The translations under genes and the position numbers were made by a program. DNA of 64,000 nucleotides. Origin: Aplectana chamaeleonis. Taxonomy: Eukaryota; Nematoda; Chromadorea; Rhabditida; Cosmocercidae. Shown one piece after another: positions 1 to 9,736 of the stretch. The stretch is from positions 62,001 to 126,000 of the forward strand of contig JAPDOI010000711.1 in NCBI GenBank assembly GCA_029168955.1, given 5' to 3'. Position 1 is the first letter of the stretch. Every line of letters begins with the position of its first letter. The notes beneath the pieces are model-generated. The model was not told the origin of the DNA. It was given only the letters and a program-made list of their open reading frames with translations, and made no database searches.

Positions 1-902
1 AACGAAGTGTCTCCATCTAGGTTCCTCAAATAACTGTCATACTTACAATGTCGAAGGGACTGAGATTGACAATGTCGAGCAGATCACTGACCTGGGATTC
101 ATCCTCACACGAAACCTCAGTTTTGACAAGCACTGCGAATCGGTATCTACCAGAGCCACCGTGGCTGTCAATAATATATTCAGGGGACTGGGAACTAGAA
201 ATAGCGCGGTACTACTTAGAGCCTTTAAAACCTACGTGAGACCTATTCTTGAGTATGGGACACCAGTGTATTGTCCACACAAAAAGAAAAGCATAGTCAA
301 ACTTGAAAAGGTGCAAAACGGGTTTACAAGAAAGTTAATGATCAGGAAGCTCGGTTTTTGCCATTATCAACAAATGCCATCTGCAGAAACCAGGAATAGT
401 GAGCCCAAACTGCCATCTCTTCTGGTAAGAAGAGAGTTGAACGACTTACTGCTGCTTCATAAAATTCTGTATCAACCGGACTTTGGTCTCCGGCCTGGGT
501 GTATTGTCGAGGTGAGAACATCAAGTACCAGGGGAGGAGCTTCAAAAATCGTGCGCAAAAATTCAAACCGAAACTGCAGGCGCTTTTTCTTCATAAATAG
601 GGCGACCACGGCATTCGAACGGCTTCGTAGGCTAAAATCGATCCCTGTGAGCAATAAGGCATTTAGAAAACTTGTAACTGAACACTTCGAGAACGAGCGT
701 GGCGAGCGCTAATCCTTCGCGGGGCATTTTCCTTGTCTGTACATCATTATGGGCTATACGTGTATCTGCTTTGAACTCATTACACTACCTGATCGAAAAC
801 TGGTAGTTTTCCCTTGTTCCTTATGTATGCTTTTTTGCTGATTTCGTTTATGTTGTTCGTTGCACATAGGTCTGGTATACAGGCGTATGTAAATAAATAA
901 AT
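1..902 (+). mobile_element. LINE 3' fragment (same family as the minus-strand LINE at 44.9-48.3 kb)
   Basis: This is the 3' end of a non-LTR retrotransposon that continues off the left edge. An open reading frame from base 2 to 712 is followed by about 190 bases of 3' UTR and a short (AAAT)n tail at 886-902, the usual kind of LINE end. The protein resembles the C-terminal part of the LINE at 45146-46512 (both have RPI-E-GT-V then PHKKK and KVQN-FTRKL). No target-site duplication can be tested because the 5' end is outside the window. Confidence 0.8.
2..712 (+). CDS. Reverse transcriptase C-terminal region, 5' incomplete
   Basis: The frame is open from base 2, so the protein enters from outside the window; the first internal ATG is not its start. 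Visible are the post-polymerase thumb motif ITDLGFILTRNLSFDKH near the left edge, then AFKTYVRPILEYGTPVY and KLEKVQNGFTRKL, the connection region of Jockey/CR1-type LINE reverse transcriptases. The catalytic palm (YADD) would lie upstream. No frameshift is seen here, so this copy may be fairly young. It ends at TAA 710-712, shortly before the LINE 3' tail. Function: C-terminal part of the enzyme performing target-primed reverse transcription. Confidence 0.75.
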   Translation, partial: TKCLHLGSSNNCHTYNVEGTEIDNVEQITDLGFILTRNLSFDKHCESVSTRATVAVNNIFRGLGTRNSAVLLRAFKTYVRPILEYGTPVYCPHKKKSIVKLEKVQNGFTRKLMIRKLGFCHYQQMPSAETRNSEPKLPSLLVRRELNDLLLLHKILYQPDFGLRPGCIVEVRTSSTRGGASKIVRKNSNRNCRRFFFINRATTAFERLRRLKSIPVSNKAFRKLVTEHFENERGER

Positions 903-1092
903 AAATTCCGGGCAACCCGGACGACCAGCGATTGGTCGCCCGGAATTGGGTAACCGAGAAGGGCGGTCCCATGTTCTGAGATCGCGTACCGATGTGCTGG
1001 GTGACAGACCCTTTGCAGCGGGCGGCCGGAATTGATCATGCGGGATGGTGCGCAACAATTGAGGGGCAAGCGGTCTACCCGAAACGCGACCA
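903..1092. other. Short unassigned spacer
   Basis: This is GC-richer sequence between the LINE tail and the CTCAG-terminal element at 1093. I see no reading frame or repeat here that I can support. Confidence 0.4.
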
Positions 1093-1590
1093 CTCAGACA
1101 GTCGGTGGTACTCGGACGCCGACTTCTAGGTGTCCTGTCCGGTGAGCGCACCTTGGCGTGAGCGGGATGAGAGACCCAGACCGGTAGCTCTCCTAGCGAG
1201 ACGGCTATGTCGATTTTCCCGGACGCAGACCAATAACCGTCAAACGACCAACACGAGATTACATGTTGAAGGATTAGTCCAGACCCGCGCTGTATACGAG
1301 ACTCGTGGGGGTTAGGTGGTCGACCGATTCATGGTCGTCAAAGGACAAAGCAAGGTCTTGGTATTGCCCAGATGGCCCAAAAGGGTAGAAAGGCGTGGGG
1401 GACTGAAGCCCCCAGGCAAATTTTGTTGGAAACAGCCCTTTCGGCTTGTTTCCTAACAACTTTCGCACTTCGTCATGAAGCATCACGAAAAACCGACGGC
1501 CTACAATAGCGTGAAGGGGCACTCACGGCCAAAATTTGGTAGAGGTCGGCGTCCGAGAAGGCTCTGTGGCCGGTGAGCGCCCGTCCTCCG
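1093..1590 (-). mobile_element. Truncated CTCAG-terminal element, family ii
   Basis: It begins CTCAGACAGTCGGTGGTACT, preceded by CA, and is similar along its length to the complete element at 32746-33308 in inverted order, including the block CCTGGGGGCT/AGCCCCCAGG and the CAAGCCGAAAGG segment. The far terminus is missing: similarity stops near 1590 in the GAGCGCCCGTCC region. No transposase is encoded. Small reading frames across it are also found in the other copies and are better explained as non-coding TE sequence. Confidence 0.65.
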
Positions 1591-1735
1591 TCCTTCCCGT
1601 CAAATAGGGTGTTCTGCCCTTAATAAACAGTCCCAATGCATTTAATTTTACGGCAACGATTACGGTGCCCGTTCTATGCCAGGACACTAAAGGTCGTCTA
1701 TTCCGAAAAAGTACCAAAAAATAATGGAAAATAAC

Positions 1736-1841
1736 GAATGTAGGTATGGAGCTTCAGGAAGGATGGCTCATCCTCGTTGGTCGCGCACGGCTGCGACGCG
1801 GCGTTAGCATCGTAGCGCGCCTGCTAGCCCCTCTCGCACTC
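1736..1841 (+). repeat. MULE copy I left TIR
   Basis: About 105 bp, inversely repeated at 6814-6918. The GC-rich core includes a stretch running from GGATGGCTCATC to GTTAGCATCGTAGCGCGCC. The same repeat occurs at 23286-23391 and, degraded, at 7066-7140. Confidence 0.85.
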
Positions 1842-2225
1842 TTCATCGGGGTTGTTGAGACCCCTGACAAACGTAATGTTTATCTGAAAACGTATTTTCG
1901 CCTACTTTTCCCTCAATCAAAGTGCTAGTTAGTGCAAATGGCAGCCTCATTATGCGGATTCTTCGTGTGCTTTGCACTGCAGTTTCGATATTGCTACTTC
2001 TTCAAATATAGACCTTTCTCTCGGCAGGCGACTCTGATTTTCGCTCAACATTCGAGCTTTTTCTTGTCATTTATCATAGGAATTGAACGTATAAGAATGC
2101 GGTGATTATAAGTTGCCTGACTATTTACACTTTCGGCCAGAAACAAATGAAACAAAAAACAAGTGCCAACATAATTTTTATTAAATCTAGTTGTATGGAG
2201 TGATGCTAGTCTCCTCATCAACTAA

Positions 2226-2633
2226 GGCGCTATTCATACTACTCAACGCCAGCGCGGCACGCGCGTGCCGCTCTGGCGTGGCGTTAGAGTATGAATACAT
2301 TTCTAGCGCGTGCCGCGCTTGCGGAGACTATGAATACTCCAGCGGCGACGCCTAGGCGGAGCGGAAAAAAGCGGGCCTAACTTTCCCAAACCACCAAACT
2401 CTGTAAATGCTTGCACCACCACGGTAGCAGAGAGCAATGGAATTAATTATAAGGAAACGAAATGAAATTGATGATGATTTAGTGGTGAAAATGGTTAAAA
2501 AGCCATTACGGCCTTCGCCGCCATGGCGGAGCGGGCGTCACGCGCGGGCGAGGCGTAAGGCCATTCATACTCAAACGCCACGCCAGCGCGGCACGCGCGT
2601 ACCGCGCTGGCGTTGAGTAGTATGAATAGCGCC
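2226..2633. mobile_element. PIF/Harbinger-type MITE with TAA duplication
   Basis: The terminal inverted repeats begin GGCGCTATTCATACTACTCA and contain CGCCAGCGCGGCACGCGCG. TAA flanks both ends (2223-2225, 2634-2636), the three-base duplication typical of PIF/Harbinger. The unoccupied site is visible in MULE copy II at about 30898-30912 (TCATCAACTAATATGATTAG with one TAA), which proves insertion. No protein is encoded. Confidence 0.9.
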
Positions 2634-2721
2634 TAATATGATTAGAAACGCCCCACCGTTATACTTGCACGTGCCGAGCGACGTCTTGAAGACGTGCTTC
2701 TTTTACTGATAGATGTAGAAC

Positions 2722-2875
2722 TAACATCGGCATGGATCCTGAAAAGACTTCGCGTTCTATGTTGAAGGTTGGCGCAAACTCGGCGCCAAATGCTATAACA
2801 TAGGTGCACCGAGTTTGCGCCAACCTCCAATGTGGAACACAAAGTCTCTTCAAATTCCATGCCGATGTTATGTTG
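2722..2875. mobile_element. Palindromic MITE (GTTGGCGCAAAC family), copy 1
   Basis: About 150 bp, nearly self-complementary: TAACATCGGCATGGATCC at the left pairs with the TTCCATGCCGATGTTA end, with GGTTGGCGCAAACTCGG and its complement near the centre. Related copies lie at 2899-3040, 31992-32140, 41140-41285, 52842-52990 and, split by a LINE, at 55434-55456 plus 59195-59328. Confidence 0.75.
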
Positions 2876-2898
2876 ATTGAAAAGAAGAATATGTAACG

Positions 2899-3040
2899 TC
2901 GGCCTGTATTCGGAAGAGACTTCGCGTTCACTGCTGAAGGTTGGCGCAAGCTCGGTGTTATATGCTATAACATAGGTGCACCGAGTTTGCGCCAACCTCC
3001 AATGGGGAACGCAAAGTCTCTTCAGGATCCATGCCAACCA
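2899..3040. mobile_element. Palindromic MITE (GTTGGCGCAAAC family), copy 2
   Basis: Second, more diverged copy just downstream of the first. GTAACGTCGGCCTG at the left pairs with GGATCCATGCC at the right, around the same GTTGGCGCAA core. Confidence 0.7.
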
Positions 3041-3673
3041 TACATGTCATGGAAAGCTGCTGACTAATACAAAGACGTATGTAACGAAATATAAGGGTAA
3101 TTGAAATTGCATGTAGGCAGCCCCCTTACAGAAGTTTTCAATTTCCAAGGAGGTGAAGAAGGCCAAAATTCCTAGTCTTGTTAGAAGACGCCATTTCAGA
3201 ACGGTTATTTGTGTATTGAGGGCGACTTGAAAAAGCCATCTGCACGAACAGTAGTTGTCAGGGGCCTCAACAGCCCCGTTCTAGACATGATCTTACTGCG
3301 TTTTATAATCGTTAATTAATTGTTGTTGTGGCGTAGTGCTGCTCCGTGCTCGTCGTGTCCTGAGTATCTCGTACTTTTCTCTCTGTTTCCGTTTATCCGA
3401 CGAATTGTCAAGTTTATTCTTATTCTATTGACATTAAATAATCTTAGTATGCTCCTGGGGGGGGGTGTGTATACAAGTCTGTTGGTACCTGCTCGTTGGT
3501 GCCCCTGCTTCTACTGAACCCAGCAGACGTTTGAGTGTACACAGGGAACGTTCGAGCGATATAGCGTGCACAACTATATCGCGAAAGTATCCCGCACATT
3601 GCATAAAGGTGTCGCCGTCCGGCACACTAAGGCCTCTGGTCCATAACACCTTAGGATCCGTACCTAGGGAGTC

Positions 3674-5185
3674 ATGGAGTCTTTGGCCACAAGCCACAAT
3701 TTCGCCACCCTGAACTGTCGATCGCTGTCGAGTGATATCCAAAAAACTGCGCTATCCAGACTTCTGAGCTATTTCCATGCACCGTTTGCTGCTTTGCAGG
3801 AAACCCGCCTCAAGGATAGACCCGTCATCAGCGTCGGAGAGTACACCATCTACTGCGGTAACGCTGACGATAGGAGAGTGGGAGGCTGTGCAATAGCTGT
3901 AAGGAAGGATTTCAATGGTATGGTCAAGGAGTTCGGCTCAACGTCGTGTCGGAATGCATTCGTACGACTGCGGGATCACAGAGGATTCAATCTGTGGATA
4001 GTGAGTGCTCATGCGCCCACTGAAACCGCCGAAGACAATTCGAAGGATGCGTTTTATGAGGAACTCAATACGTTGCTGGCCAGGATACCTTGTCAACATG
4101 CTGTTGTCGTGGGGATTGACGCAAATGCGAAGATGGGACTTGATCAGGAATCCGAAGTACTCGGTAAATGGTTCTACCCAGTGGAGCAAACATCGGACAA
4201 TGGCTACCGCCTTGTCGACTTTTGTGAACGCAGTGGTCTGATTATTGCATCGACATTCAAGAGGAATCATCGCCGCCATCAGCTTACGTGGCAGGGACCA
4301 ACCCGGCTATCTCCAGAAGAGCAGCGGAAGCGGAAGATGACAACTTTGAAACTACAGCTTGACTATGTCCTGACGAGGAATATTCCAGTATCGGACATTC
4401 GAAGATCTAGAGCTGTGTGGGATGTCGCATTCGATTCAGATCACCGTCCTGTTCTGTTGAACTTCACTGCGAGGATTCATAAGAGGAAGCGAGGGGCTCA
4501 GCCTCTCCAGAGGATTGACATGACAAGTCTCAGAGATGAAGAGTGCAGAAGGAATTTCCGACAACGCGTTTCTATTCACATCGGAGTACGGACTAAGAAG
4601 AAACTTTGCGACGCGGATTCTTTTGTCAAGTGCATCCAGGACGCTTCGAAAGAGGCACTCCCGGTTGTACAGCCTAAGAAGAAGTTCGCCTACGTCTCAG
4701 AAGAAACAACATCTACCTACAACAGAGTATGTGCTCTCCGAACTGCAGGAAACTTCGTGGAGGAGAAGCGTCTGAGGAGGAAGTTGCGTCGGCAGCTTCA
4801 AAGTGACCGCGAACGAGAGTGGACGTGTAGAGCTAAGGAGTTCGAGAAGGCTTGGGAGGAGAAGAATCCGAAGAAAGCCTACACGTTGCTGCGACAGTAT
4901 AGCGGGAAGATGAAGAGATGTTCTCCTGTCTTGAACACTACCAATGGAGTTGCAGTTGGTGATGCGACGCTGCCAATACGGAAGGATTACTTCAGTTCAC
5001 TACTGAATCGTCCAGCGCCATCAGTACCTGAGCTCCCGCATGTTCAGAGAGCACATTACGATGTCAGTGAGGAACCGCCGACTGAGTCTGAAGTTTTGGA
5101 TTGTGTCCGGAAAATGAAGAATGGAAAGGCAGGTGGAGATGACAACATCACTGCTGAAAGCTCTTCCTCCGTCTGGGATTCGTGA
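3674..5185 (+). CDS. RTE LINE copy 1: AP-endonuclease and linker, truncated by frameshift
   Basis: Starts at ATG 3674 (503 codons). The N-terminal half is an APE-type endonuclease: LNCRSL near residue 16, LQETRLKD about residue 41 (metal-binding Glu), IVSAHAPTE about 116, VVGIDANAK about 147 (Asp/Asn pair) and SDHRPVL about 261 (catalytic Asp-His). It nicks target DNA to prime reverse transcription. Residues 270-480 are a basic linker, then the first RT segment (KMKNGKAGGDD). The frame is lost near 5155 and stops at 5185. The bases fit an 8-nt loss between two CTGCTGAA repeats; the normal continuation lies in the frame of the next entry. Confidence 0.85.
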   Translation: MESLATSHNFATLNCRSLSSDIQKTALSRLLSYFHAPFAALQETRLKDRPVISVGEYTIYCGNADDRRVGGCAIAVRKDFNGMVKEFGSTSCRNAFVRLRDHRGFNLWIVSAHAPTETAEDNSKDAFYEELNTLLARIPCQHAVVVGIDANAKMGLDQESEVLGKWFYPVEQTSDNGYRLVDFCERSGLIIASTFKRNHRRHQLTWQGPTRLSPEEQRKRKMTTLKLQLDYVLTRNIPVSDIRRSRAVWDVAFDSDHRPVLLNFTARIHKRKRGAQPLQRIDMTSLRDEECRRNFRQRVSIHIGVRTKKKLCDADSFVKCIQDASKEALPVVQPKKKFAYVSEETTSTYNRVCALRTAGNFVEEKRLRRKLRRQLQSDREREWTCRAKEFEKAWEEKNPKKAYTLLRQYSGKMKRCSPVLNTTNGVAVGDATLPIRKDYFSSLLNRPAPSVPELPHVQRAHYDVSEEPPTESEVLDCVRKMKNGKAGGDDNITAESSSSVWDS

Positions 5186-6689
5186 AATGACCAACACCAT
5201 CCGTGCCATATGGATGAGCGAAAGGATACCCGATTCGTGGAGACATGCGATCATCGTACCTCTTCACAAGAAGCTATCCGTCACGGATCCTAAGAACTAC
5301 AGAGGAATCTCTCTACTTCGTGTCATGTACAAGGTTTTAGAACGTATCATTCTCGAGCGACTTATCAAACATCGTGAAGGAACGACCAGAGATGAGCAAG
5401 CCGGTTTTCGACCTGGAAGATCGACCATCGACCAAGTGTTCGTCGTGAGAAGAGTAATTGAATCGTGGCAGCGGTTTTCGAAGCCATTACAGCTTGCTTT
5501 TTTGGACTTTGAAGCCGCGTTCGACTCTCCTCATCGTGATCGATTGCTCAATGCTCTGCGAGCAGATGGAGTCCCGGAAAAGTATGTTCCGTTAATCGAG
5601 GACATGAACAAAGGAACAACAGCAGCAGTTCGTACACCTGTCGGATTTACGTCAGCTTTCGAGGTGAAAACAGGAGTAAGGCAAGGAGCCGTTGCAGGAC
5701 CTTTTCTTTTCAACTTCGCCGTTGATGACATCATGCGTAGAGTTGCAGAACAGTTTCCTGCGGATGTGATCCTAACACCATCAGGACGCTCCCTTGTCGA
5801 CCTGGAGTACGCCGACGACATTGTGTTATTCGCTGAAAACAACGCAAAACTGCAAAGGATTGTGAACCTCGTTTCGAAGTATGCCGCAGCCTATGGACTT
5901 CGTCTTCGTCCCGACAAATGCAAGCAGATGTGGGTCTCTCAGAGGCCTTCAACTGGAGTTTGTGTGGACGGACAACGTATCGAACTGGTGGACGATTTCT
6001 GTTATTTGGGCTGTTTGCTGAAGAACGATGGTAGTTATGCAGCGGATATTCGACAACGATGTGCGAAAGCTACGTCTGCATTCAATTCTCTAACCAAGTG
6101 TTTGTGGTCTACCACCATCGCGAAGGAAGTCAAGTTGCGCGTCTACCTATCCGCTATTCGCCCTATCATGATGTACGGATCGGAGACGTGGGCAGCACCG
6201 AAAACGCAGATGGAAAGGTTGGATTGCACGGAGAGGAAGCTTTTTAGGCGTTTGCTTGGATATTTCTGGCCGCGTGTATGCCATAACGAAGACCTTTACA
6301 AGGAAATCGACGCAGTACATCAACGCTTGACACGAGGGAGGTGCCAGCATCTCCTAACGCCATCTCAAGCAGCAATGGAAAGTCGACTTCGACTGCTCGG
6401 GCATATACTAAGAAGAACGCCGGATCGTCTCGTACAACACGCTTTAAAAATGCTTCCAAATCCTGTCTGGAAACGGCCACCTGGGCGTAGGCGAAAGTTC
6501 TGGACGGATGTGGTTAAAGAGGATTTAAAGTCACTCGGCATCGAAAGACAGTTCAGGCGCGATGTTTCGTTTCGCAGGAAATGGAATAGTGACAGCTGGA
6601 TGGAATGTGTTCAAATTGTGGCTGAAGACCGAGAAAAATGGACACGGCTGACTACTAGGACGGCACACCTCGGTGAAGATGCGGAATGA
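5121..6689 (+). CDS. RTE LINE copy 1: reverse transcriptase
   Basis: The coding frame continues the upstream endonuclease frame after the frameshift near 5155; the ATG at 5121 may only be incidental. RT motifs are intact: YRGISLL, EQAGFRPGRSTIDQ, LDFEAAFDS, VRQGAVAGPFLFN and EYADDIVLF (the YADD catalytic box). After the palm come the CYLGCLLKNDG region and a C-terminal RLLGHILRR...PPGRRRKFW motif usual for RTE-type proteins. No other disruption is seen to the stop at 6689. With the upstream half it would give about 1,000 residues, normal for RTE. Confidence 0.88.
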   Translation: MERQVEMTTSLLKALPPSGIREMTNTIRAIWMSERIPDSWRHAIIVPLHKKLSVTDPKNYRGISLLRVMYKVLERIILERLIKHREGTTRDEQAGFRPGRSTIDQVFVVRRVIESWQRFSKPLQLAFLDFEAAFDSPHRDRLLNALRADGVPEKYVPLIEDMNKGTTAAVRTPVGFTSAFEVKTGVRQGAVAGPFLFNFAVDDIMRRVAEQFPADVILTPSGRSLVDLEYADDIVLFAENNAKLQRIVNLVSKYAAAYGLRLRPDKCKQMWVSQRPSTGVCVDGQRIELVDDFCYLGCLLKNDGSYAADIRQRCAKATSAFNSLTKCLWSTTIAKEVKLRVYLSAIRPIMMYGSETWAAPKTQMERLDCTERKLFRRLLGYFWPRVCHNEDLYKEIDAVHQRLTRGRCQHLLTPSQAAMESRLRLLGHILRRTPDRLVQHALKMLPNPVWKRPPGRRRKFWTDVVKEDLKSLGIERQFRRDVSFRRKWNSDSWMECVQIVAEDREKWTRLTTRTAHLGEDAE

Positions 6690-7065
6690 CCGCGTCAGGC
6701 GAAAGCCAACCGATTAAGTCAGTAAGTCAGTATGCTCCTATGCATTGTATAGCTGAAGGGGAAGGCGTGTAAGCCAAGTATTTGGTGAGAAATCTGTGAA
6801 ATCAAGAGCGGTGGAGTGCGAGGGGGCTAGCAGGCGCGCTACGATGCTAACGCCGCGTTGCGGCCGCGCGCGACCAACGAAGATGAGCCATCTTTCCCGA
6901 AGCTACATACCTACATTCGAAAATAACCTCACTCACTGCCACATTCAAAACACGATACCCTGACTGAGTGAACAACAAGAGAGTGAATAAATGTATCACA
7001 GCATTAGAGAGTATGCTTACGATTAAAGAGAAATTCTAGAGACAAAATTAATTCACGAAAGGGAG

Positions 7066-7140
7066 TGGAGCCAAAGAGCTTCGGGAAAGATGGCTCAGCT
7101 TCGTTCGTCGCGCGCGGCCGCGACACGGCGTCAGCATTGT
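7066..7140 (+). repeat. Degraded MULE-type TIR fragment
   Basis: GAGCTTCGGGAAAGATGGCTC, CGTCGCGCGCGGCCGCGAC and CGGCGTCAGCATTGTA match the MULE TIR at 1736 with scattered differences. It is isolated; I see no partner end or duplication. Confidence 0.6.
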
Positions 7141-7500
7141 ACTCAGGCATTCGTAGAGGGCGACCCGAGGTATTTTTGGCCGTTGAGGCTGACCCGAGGA
7201 CAGAAATCAGGGGCGGAGACTTGAATGGGGCGAGGCGAGGAGAAAAAGGGCCCAGCAGCGGAAATTTCGCGTCGCACGTGGGTGCGTCGCGTGGTGATAT
7301 TCAAACCGGAGTGCGGGAATTCGTCGCGCGCCAGTGTATTGCGAAATACTCCATGGCTACAGCACAGTACTCCATGATTCCCTACTATTGCACTCTGTAT
7401 CGCCTCCTGGTGACTATTACTGCAAACTTGTGGCAGATAACGCGAATGGGAGAGTTAGGTGTTCTGGTCGGTGATAGGTCATCAATATGTGTGTAGATTT
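7141..7500. other. Possible left part of another CTCAG-terminal element
   Basis: TA followed by CTCAGGCATTCG occurs at 7140-7153, and GACCCGAGG is repeated within the next 70 bases, resembling the other CTCAG-terminal families. No right terminus was found. A 143-codon reading frame over this region (7065-7496) has no recognisable domain and crosses the MULE TIR fragment. Confidence 0.3.
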
Positions 7501-7529
7501 CACCGTATAGTTTTGTCACCCGCAAACTT

Positions 7530-7949
7530 GTAAAAAAGCATTATAGGAAAGCATTCATTGTCTACTGCCGGCCATTGTTGGAATACTGCACGCAGGTTTG
7601 GTCATCATCTTCGGCTGAAGATGACGAAATCGTTGAAAACGTGCAAAGACGATACTCAGAACGCGTTTTTATCAAATTATTTCCTGGGCGAGAAGTGCCA
7701 GATTATACGACTAGGTTAAAAATGTTAGGGATTGAAACCTTACGATACAGGAGAGCTGAGTTTGATCTACATTTATGTTATAAGATAGTTAATGGTTTTA
7801 GTGACATTCCTTTCGAGAGCACTTTCGCGTTTACTCGCCACTGTGCTCGCTCTGGCCAACACGGTTTCCAGCTCGAACGTGCGTTCACCACAAAATCCGG
7901 CGTACTGCATTCCTTTGCCTACTGTAGATTGAAAAAGAAGAGAAGATAA
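7530..7949 (+). pseudogene. CR1-like reverse transcriptase C-terminal fragment
   Basis: The frame KHYRKAFIVYCRPLLEYC runs into RYSERVFIKLFPGREVPDY, the LGIETLRYRR region and HLCYKIVNG. It matches the C-terminal part of the intact ORF2 at 56218-59127 almost residue for residue. It is 5' truncated (palm absent) and also breaks at HSFAY, losing the VWNKLP end before joining the 3' tail at about 7925. It is therefore a dead fragment. Confidence 0.8.
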
Positions 7950-8224
7950 TGTTGAATAATTTAAAATGAGGTTTAATGGATTGAATAAAACGAAGATTAT
8001 GTAGAATAATGTAAAATGTGTATACAAGTCTGTTGGTACCTGCTCGTTGGTGCCCCTGCTTCTACTGAACCCAGCAGACGTTTGAGTGTACACAGGGAAC
8101 GTTCGAGCGATATAGCGTGCACAACTATATCGCGAAAGTATCCCGCACTTTGCATAAAGGTTTCGCCGTCCGGCACACTAAGGCCTCTGGTCCATAACAC
8201 CTTAGGATCCGTACCTAGGGAGTC

Positions 8225-9736
8225 ATGGAGTCTTTGGCCACAAGCCACAATTTCGCCACCCTGAACTGTCGATCGCTGTCGAGTGATATCCAAAAAACTG
8301 CGCTATCCAGACTTCTGAGCTATTTCCATGCACCGTTTGCTGCTTTGCAGGAAACCCGCCTCAAGGATAGACCCGTCATCAGCGTCGGAGAGTACACCAT
8401 CTACTGCGGTAACGCTGACGATAGGAGAGTGGGAGGCTGTGCAATAGCTGTAAGGAAGGATTTCAATGGTATGGTCAAGGAGTTCGGCTCAACGTCGTGT
8501 CGGAATGCATTCGTACGACTGCGGGATCACAGAGGATTCAATCTGTGGATAGTGAGTGCTCATGCGCCCACTGAAACCGCCGAAGACAATTCGAAGGATG
8601 CGTTTTATGAGGAACTCAATACGTTGCTGGCCAGGATACCTTGTCAACATGCTGTTGTCGTGGGGATTGACGCAAATGCGAAGATGGGACTTGATCAGGA
8701 ATCCGAAGTACTCGGTAAATGGTTCTACCCAGTGGAGCAAACATCGGACAATGGCTACCGCCTTGTCGACTTTTGTGAACGCAGTGGTCTGATTATTGCA
8801 TCGACATTCAAGAGGAATCATCGCCGCCATCAGCTTACGTGGCAGGGACCAACCCGGCTATCTCCAGAAGAGCAGCGGAAGCGGAAGATGACAACTTTGA
8901 AACTACAGCTTGACTATGTCCTGACGAGGAATATTCCAGTATCGGACATTCGAAGATCTAGAGCTGTGTGGGATGTCGCATTCGATTCAGATCACCGTCC
9001 TGTTCTGTTGAACTTCACTGCGAGGATTCATAAGAGGAAGCGAGGGGCTCAGCCTCTCCAGAGGATTGACATGACAAGTCTCAGAGATGAAGAGTGCAGA
9101 AGGAATTTCCGACAACGCGTTTCTATTCACATCGGAGTACGGACTAAGAAGAAACTTTGCGACGCGGATTCTTTTGTCAAGTGCATCCAGGACGCTTCGA
9201 AAGAGGCACTCCCGGTTGTACAGCCTAAGAAGAAGTTCGCCTACGTCTCAGAAGAAACAACATCTACCTACAACAGAGTATGTGCTCTCCGAACTGCAGG
9301 AAACTTCGTGGAGGAGAAGCGTCTGAGGAGGAAGTTGCGTCGGCAGCTTCAAAGTGACCGCGAACGAGAGTGGACGTGTAGAGCTAAGGAGTTCGAGAAG
9401 GCTTGGGAGGAGAAGAATCCGAAGAAAGCCTACACGTTGCTGCGACAGTATAGCGGGAAGATGAAGAGATGTTCTCCTGTCTTGAACACTACCAATGGAG
9501 TTGCAGTTGGTGATGCGACGCTGCCAATATGGAAGGATTACTTCAGTTCACTACTGAATCGTCCAGCGCCATCAGTACCTGAGCTCCCGCATGTTCAGAG
9601 AGCACATTACGATGTCAGTGAGGAACCGCCGACTGAGTCTGAAATTTTGGATTGTGTCCGGAAAATGAAGAATGGAAAGGCAGGTGGAGATGACAACATC
9701 ACTGCTGAAAGCTCTTCCTCCGTCTGGGATTCGTGA
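8225..9736 (+). CDS. RTE LINE copy 2: AP-endonuclease and linker, truncated by the shared frameshift
   Basis: 503 codons from ATG 8225, with the same APE motifs and spacing as copy 1. Only a few residues differ by eye (for example Trp for Arg near residue 436 and Ile for Val near 479). It ends after the same frame loss, near 9706. Confidence 0.85.
   Translation: MESLATSHNFATLNCRSLSSDIQKTALSRLLSYFHAPFAALQETRLKDRPVISVGEYTIYCGNADDRRVGGCAIAVRKDFNGMVKEFGSTSCRNAFVRLRDHRGFNLWIVSAHAPTETAEDNSKDAFYEELNTLLARIPCQHAVVVGIDANAKMGLDQESEVLGKWFYPVEQTSDNGYRLVDFCERSGLIIASTFKRNHRRHQLTWQGPTRLSPEEQRKRKMTTLKLQLDYVLTRNIPVSDIRRSRAVWDVAFDSDHRPVLLNFTARIHKRKRGAQPLQRIDMTSLRDEECRRNFRQRVSIHIGVRTKKKLCDADSFVKCIQDASKEALPVVQPKKKFAYVSEETTSTYNRVCALRTAGNFVEEKRLRRKLRRQLQSDREREWTCRAKEFEKAWEEKNPKKAYTLLRQYSGKMKRCSPVLNTTNGVAVGDATLPIWKDYFSSLLNRPAPSVPELPHVQRAHYDVSEEPPTESEILDCVRKMKNGKAGGDDNITAESSSSVWDS

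Larger units (their letters stand above)
3457..6728 (+). mobile_element. RTE-clade LINE, copy 1, full length, 11-bp TSD
   Basis: This 3.27-kb LINE is flanked by the duplication AGTATGCTCCT at 3446-3456 and 6729-6739. It has a 217-nt 5' UTR, an AP-endonuclease/reverse transcriptase coding region broken by one frameshift, a very short 3' UTR and a tail of AGTCA/AGTAAGTCA units. Length, single-protein layout and short repeat tail match the RTE clade. The 5' end starts with nine G residues that copy 2 lacks. It is about 99% identical by eye to the copy at 8019-11278 and sits inside MULE copy I. Confidence 0.9.
1736..6918. mobile_element. Mutator-like element (MULE), copy I, non-autonomous, with nested insertions
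   Basis: The ends carry long terminal inverted repeats of about 105 bp (1736-1841 and 6814-6918) beginning GAATGTAGGTATG. They are flanked by a perfect 9-bp target duplication, GAAAATAAC, at 1727-1735 and 6919-6927. Long TIRs plus a 9-bp duplication are the hallmark of the Mutator superfamily. Inside are a Harbinger-type MITE, two palindromic MITEs and a 3.27-kb RTE LINE; without them the element is roughly 1.2-1.4 kb and encodes no visible transposase. MULE copy II (23286-33315) is a homologous insertion with a different duplication. Confidence 0.85.

Noticed and set aside
7065..7496. 143-codon reading frame as a gene
   Set aside because: It starts inside a degraded MULE TIR, has no domain and is GC-driven.
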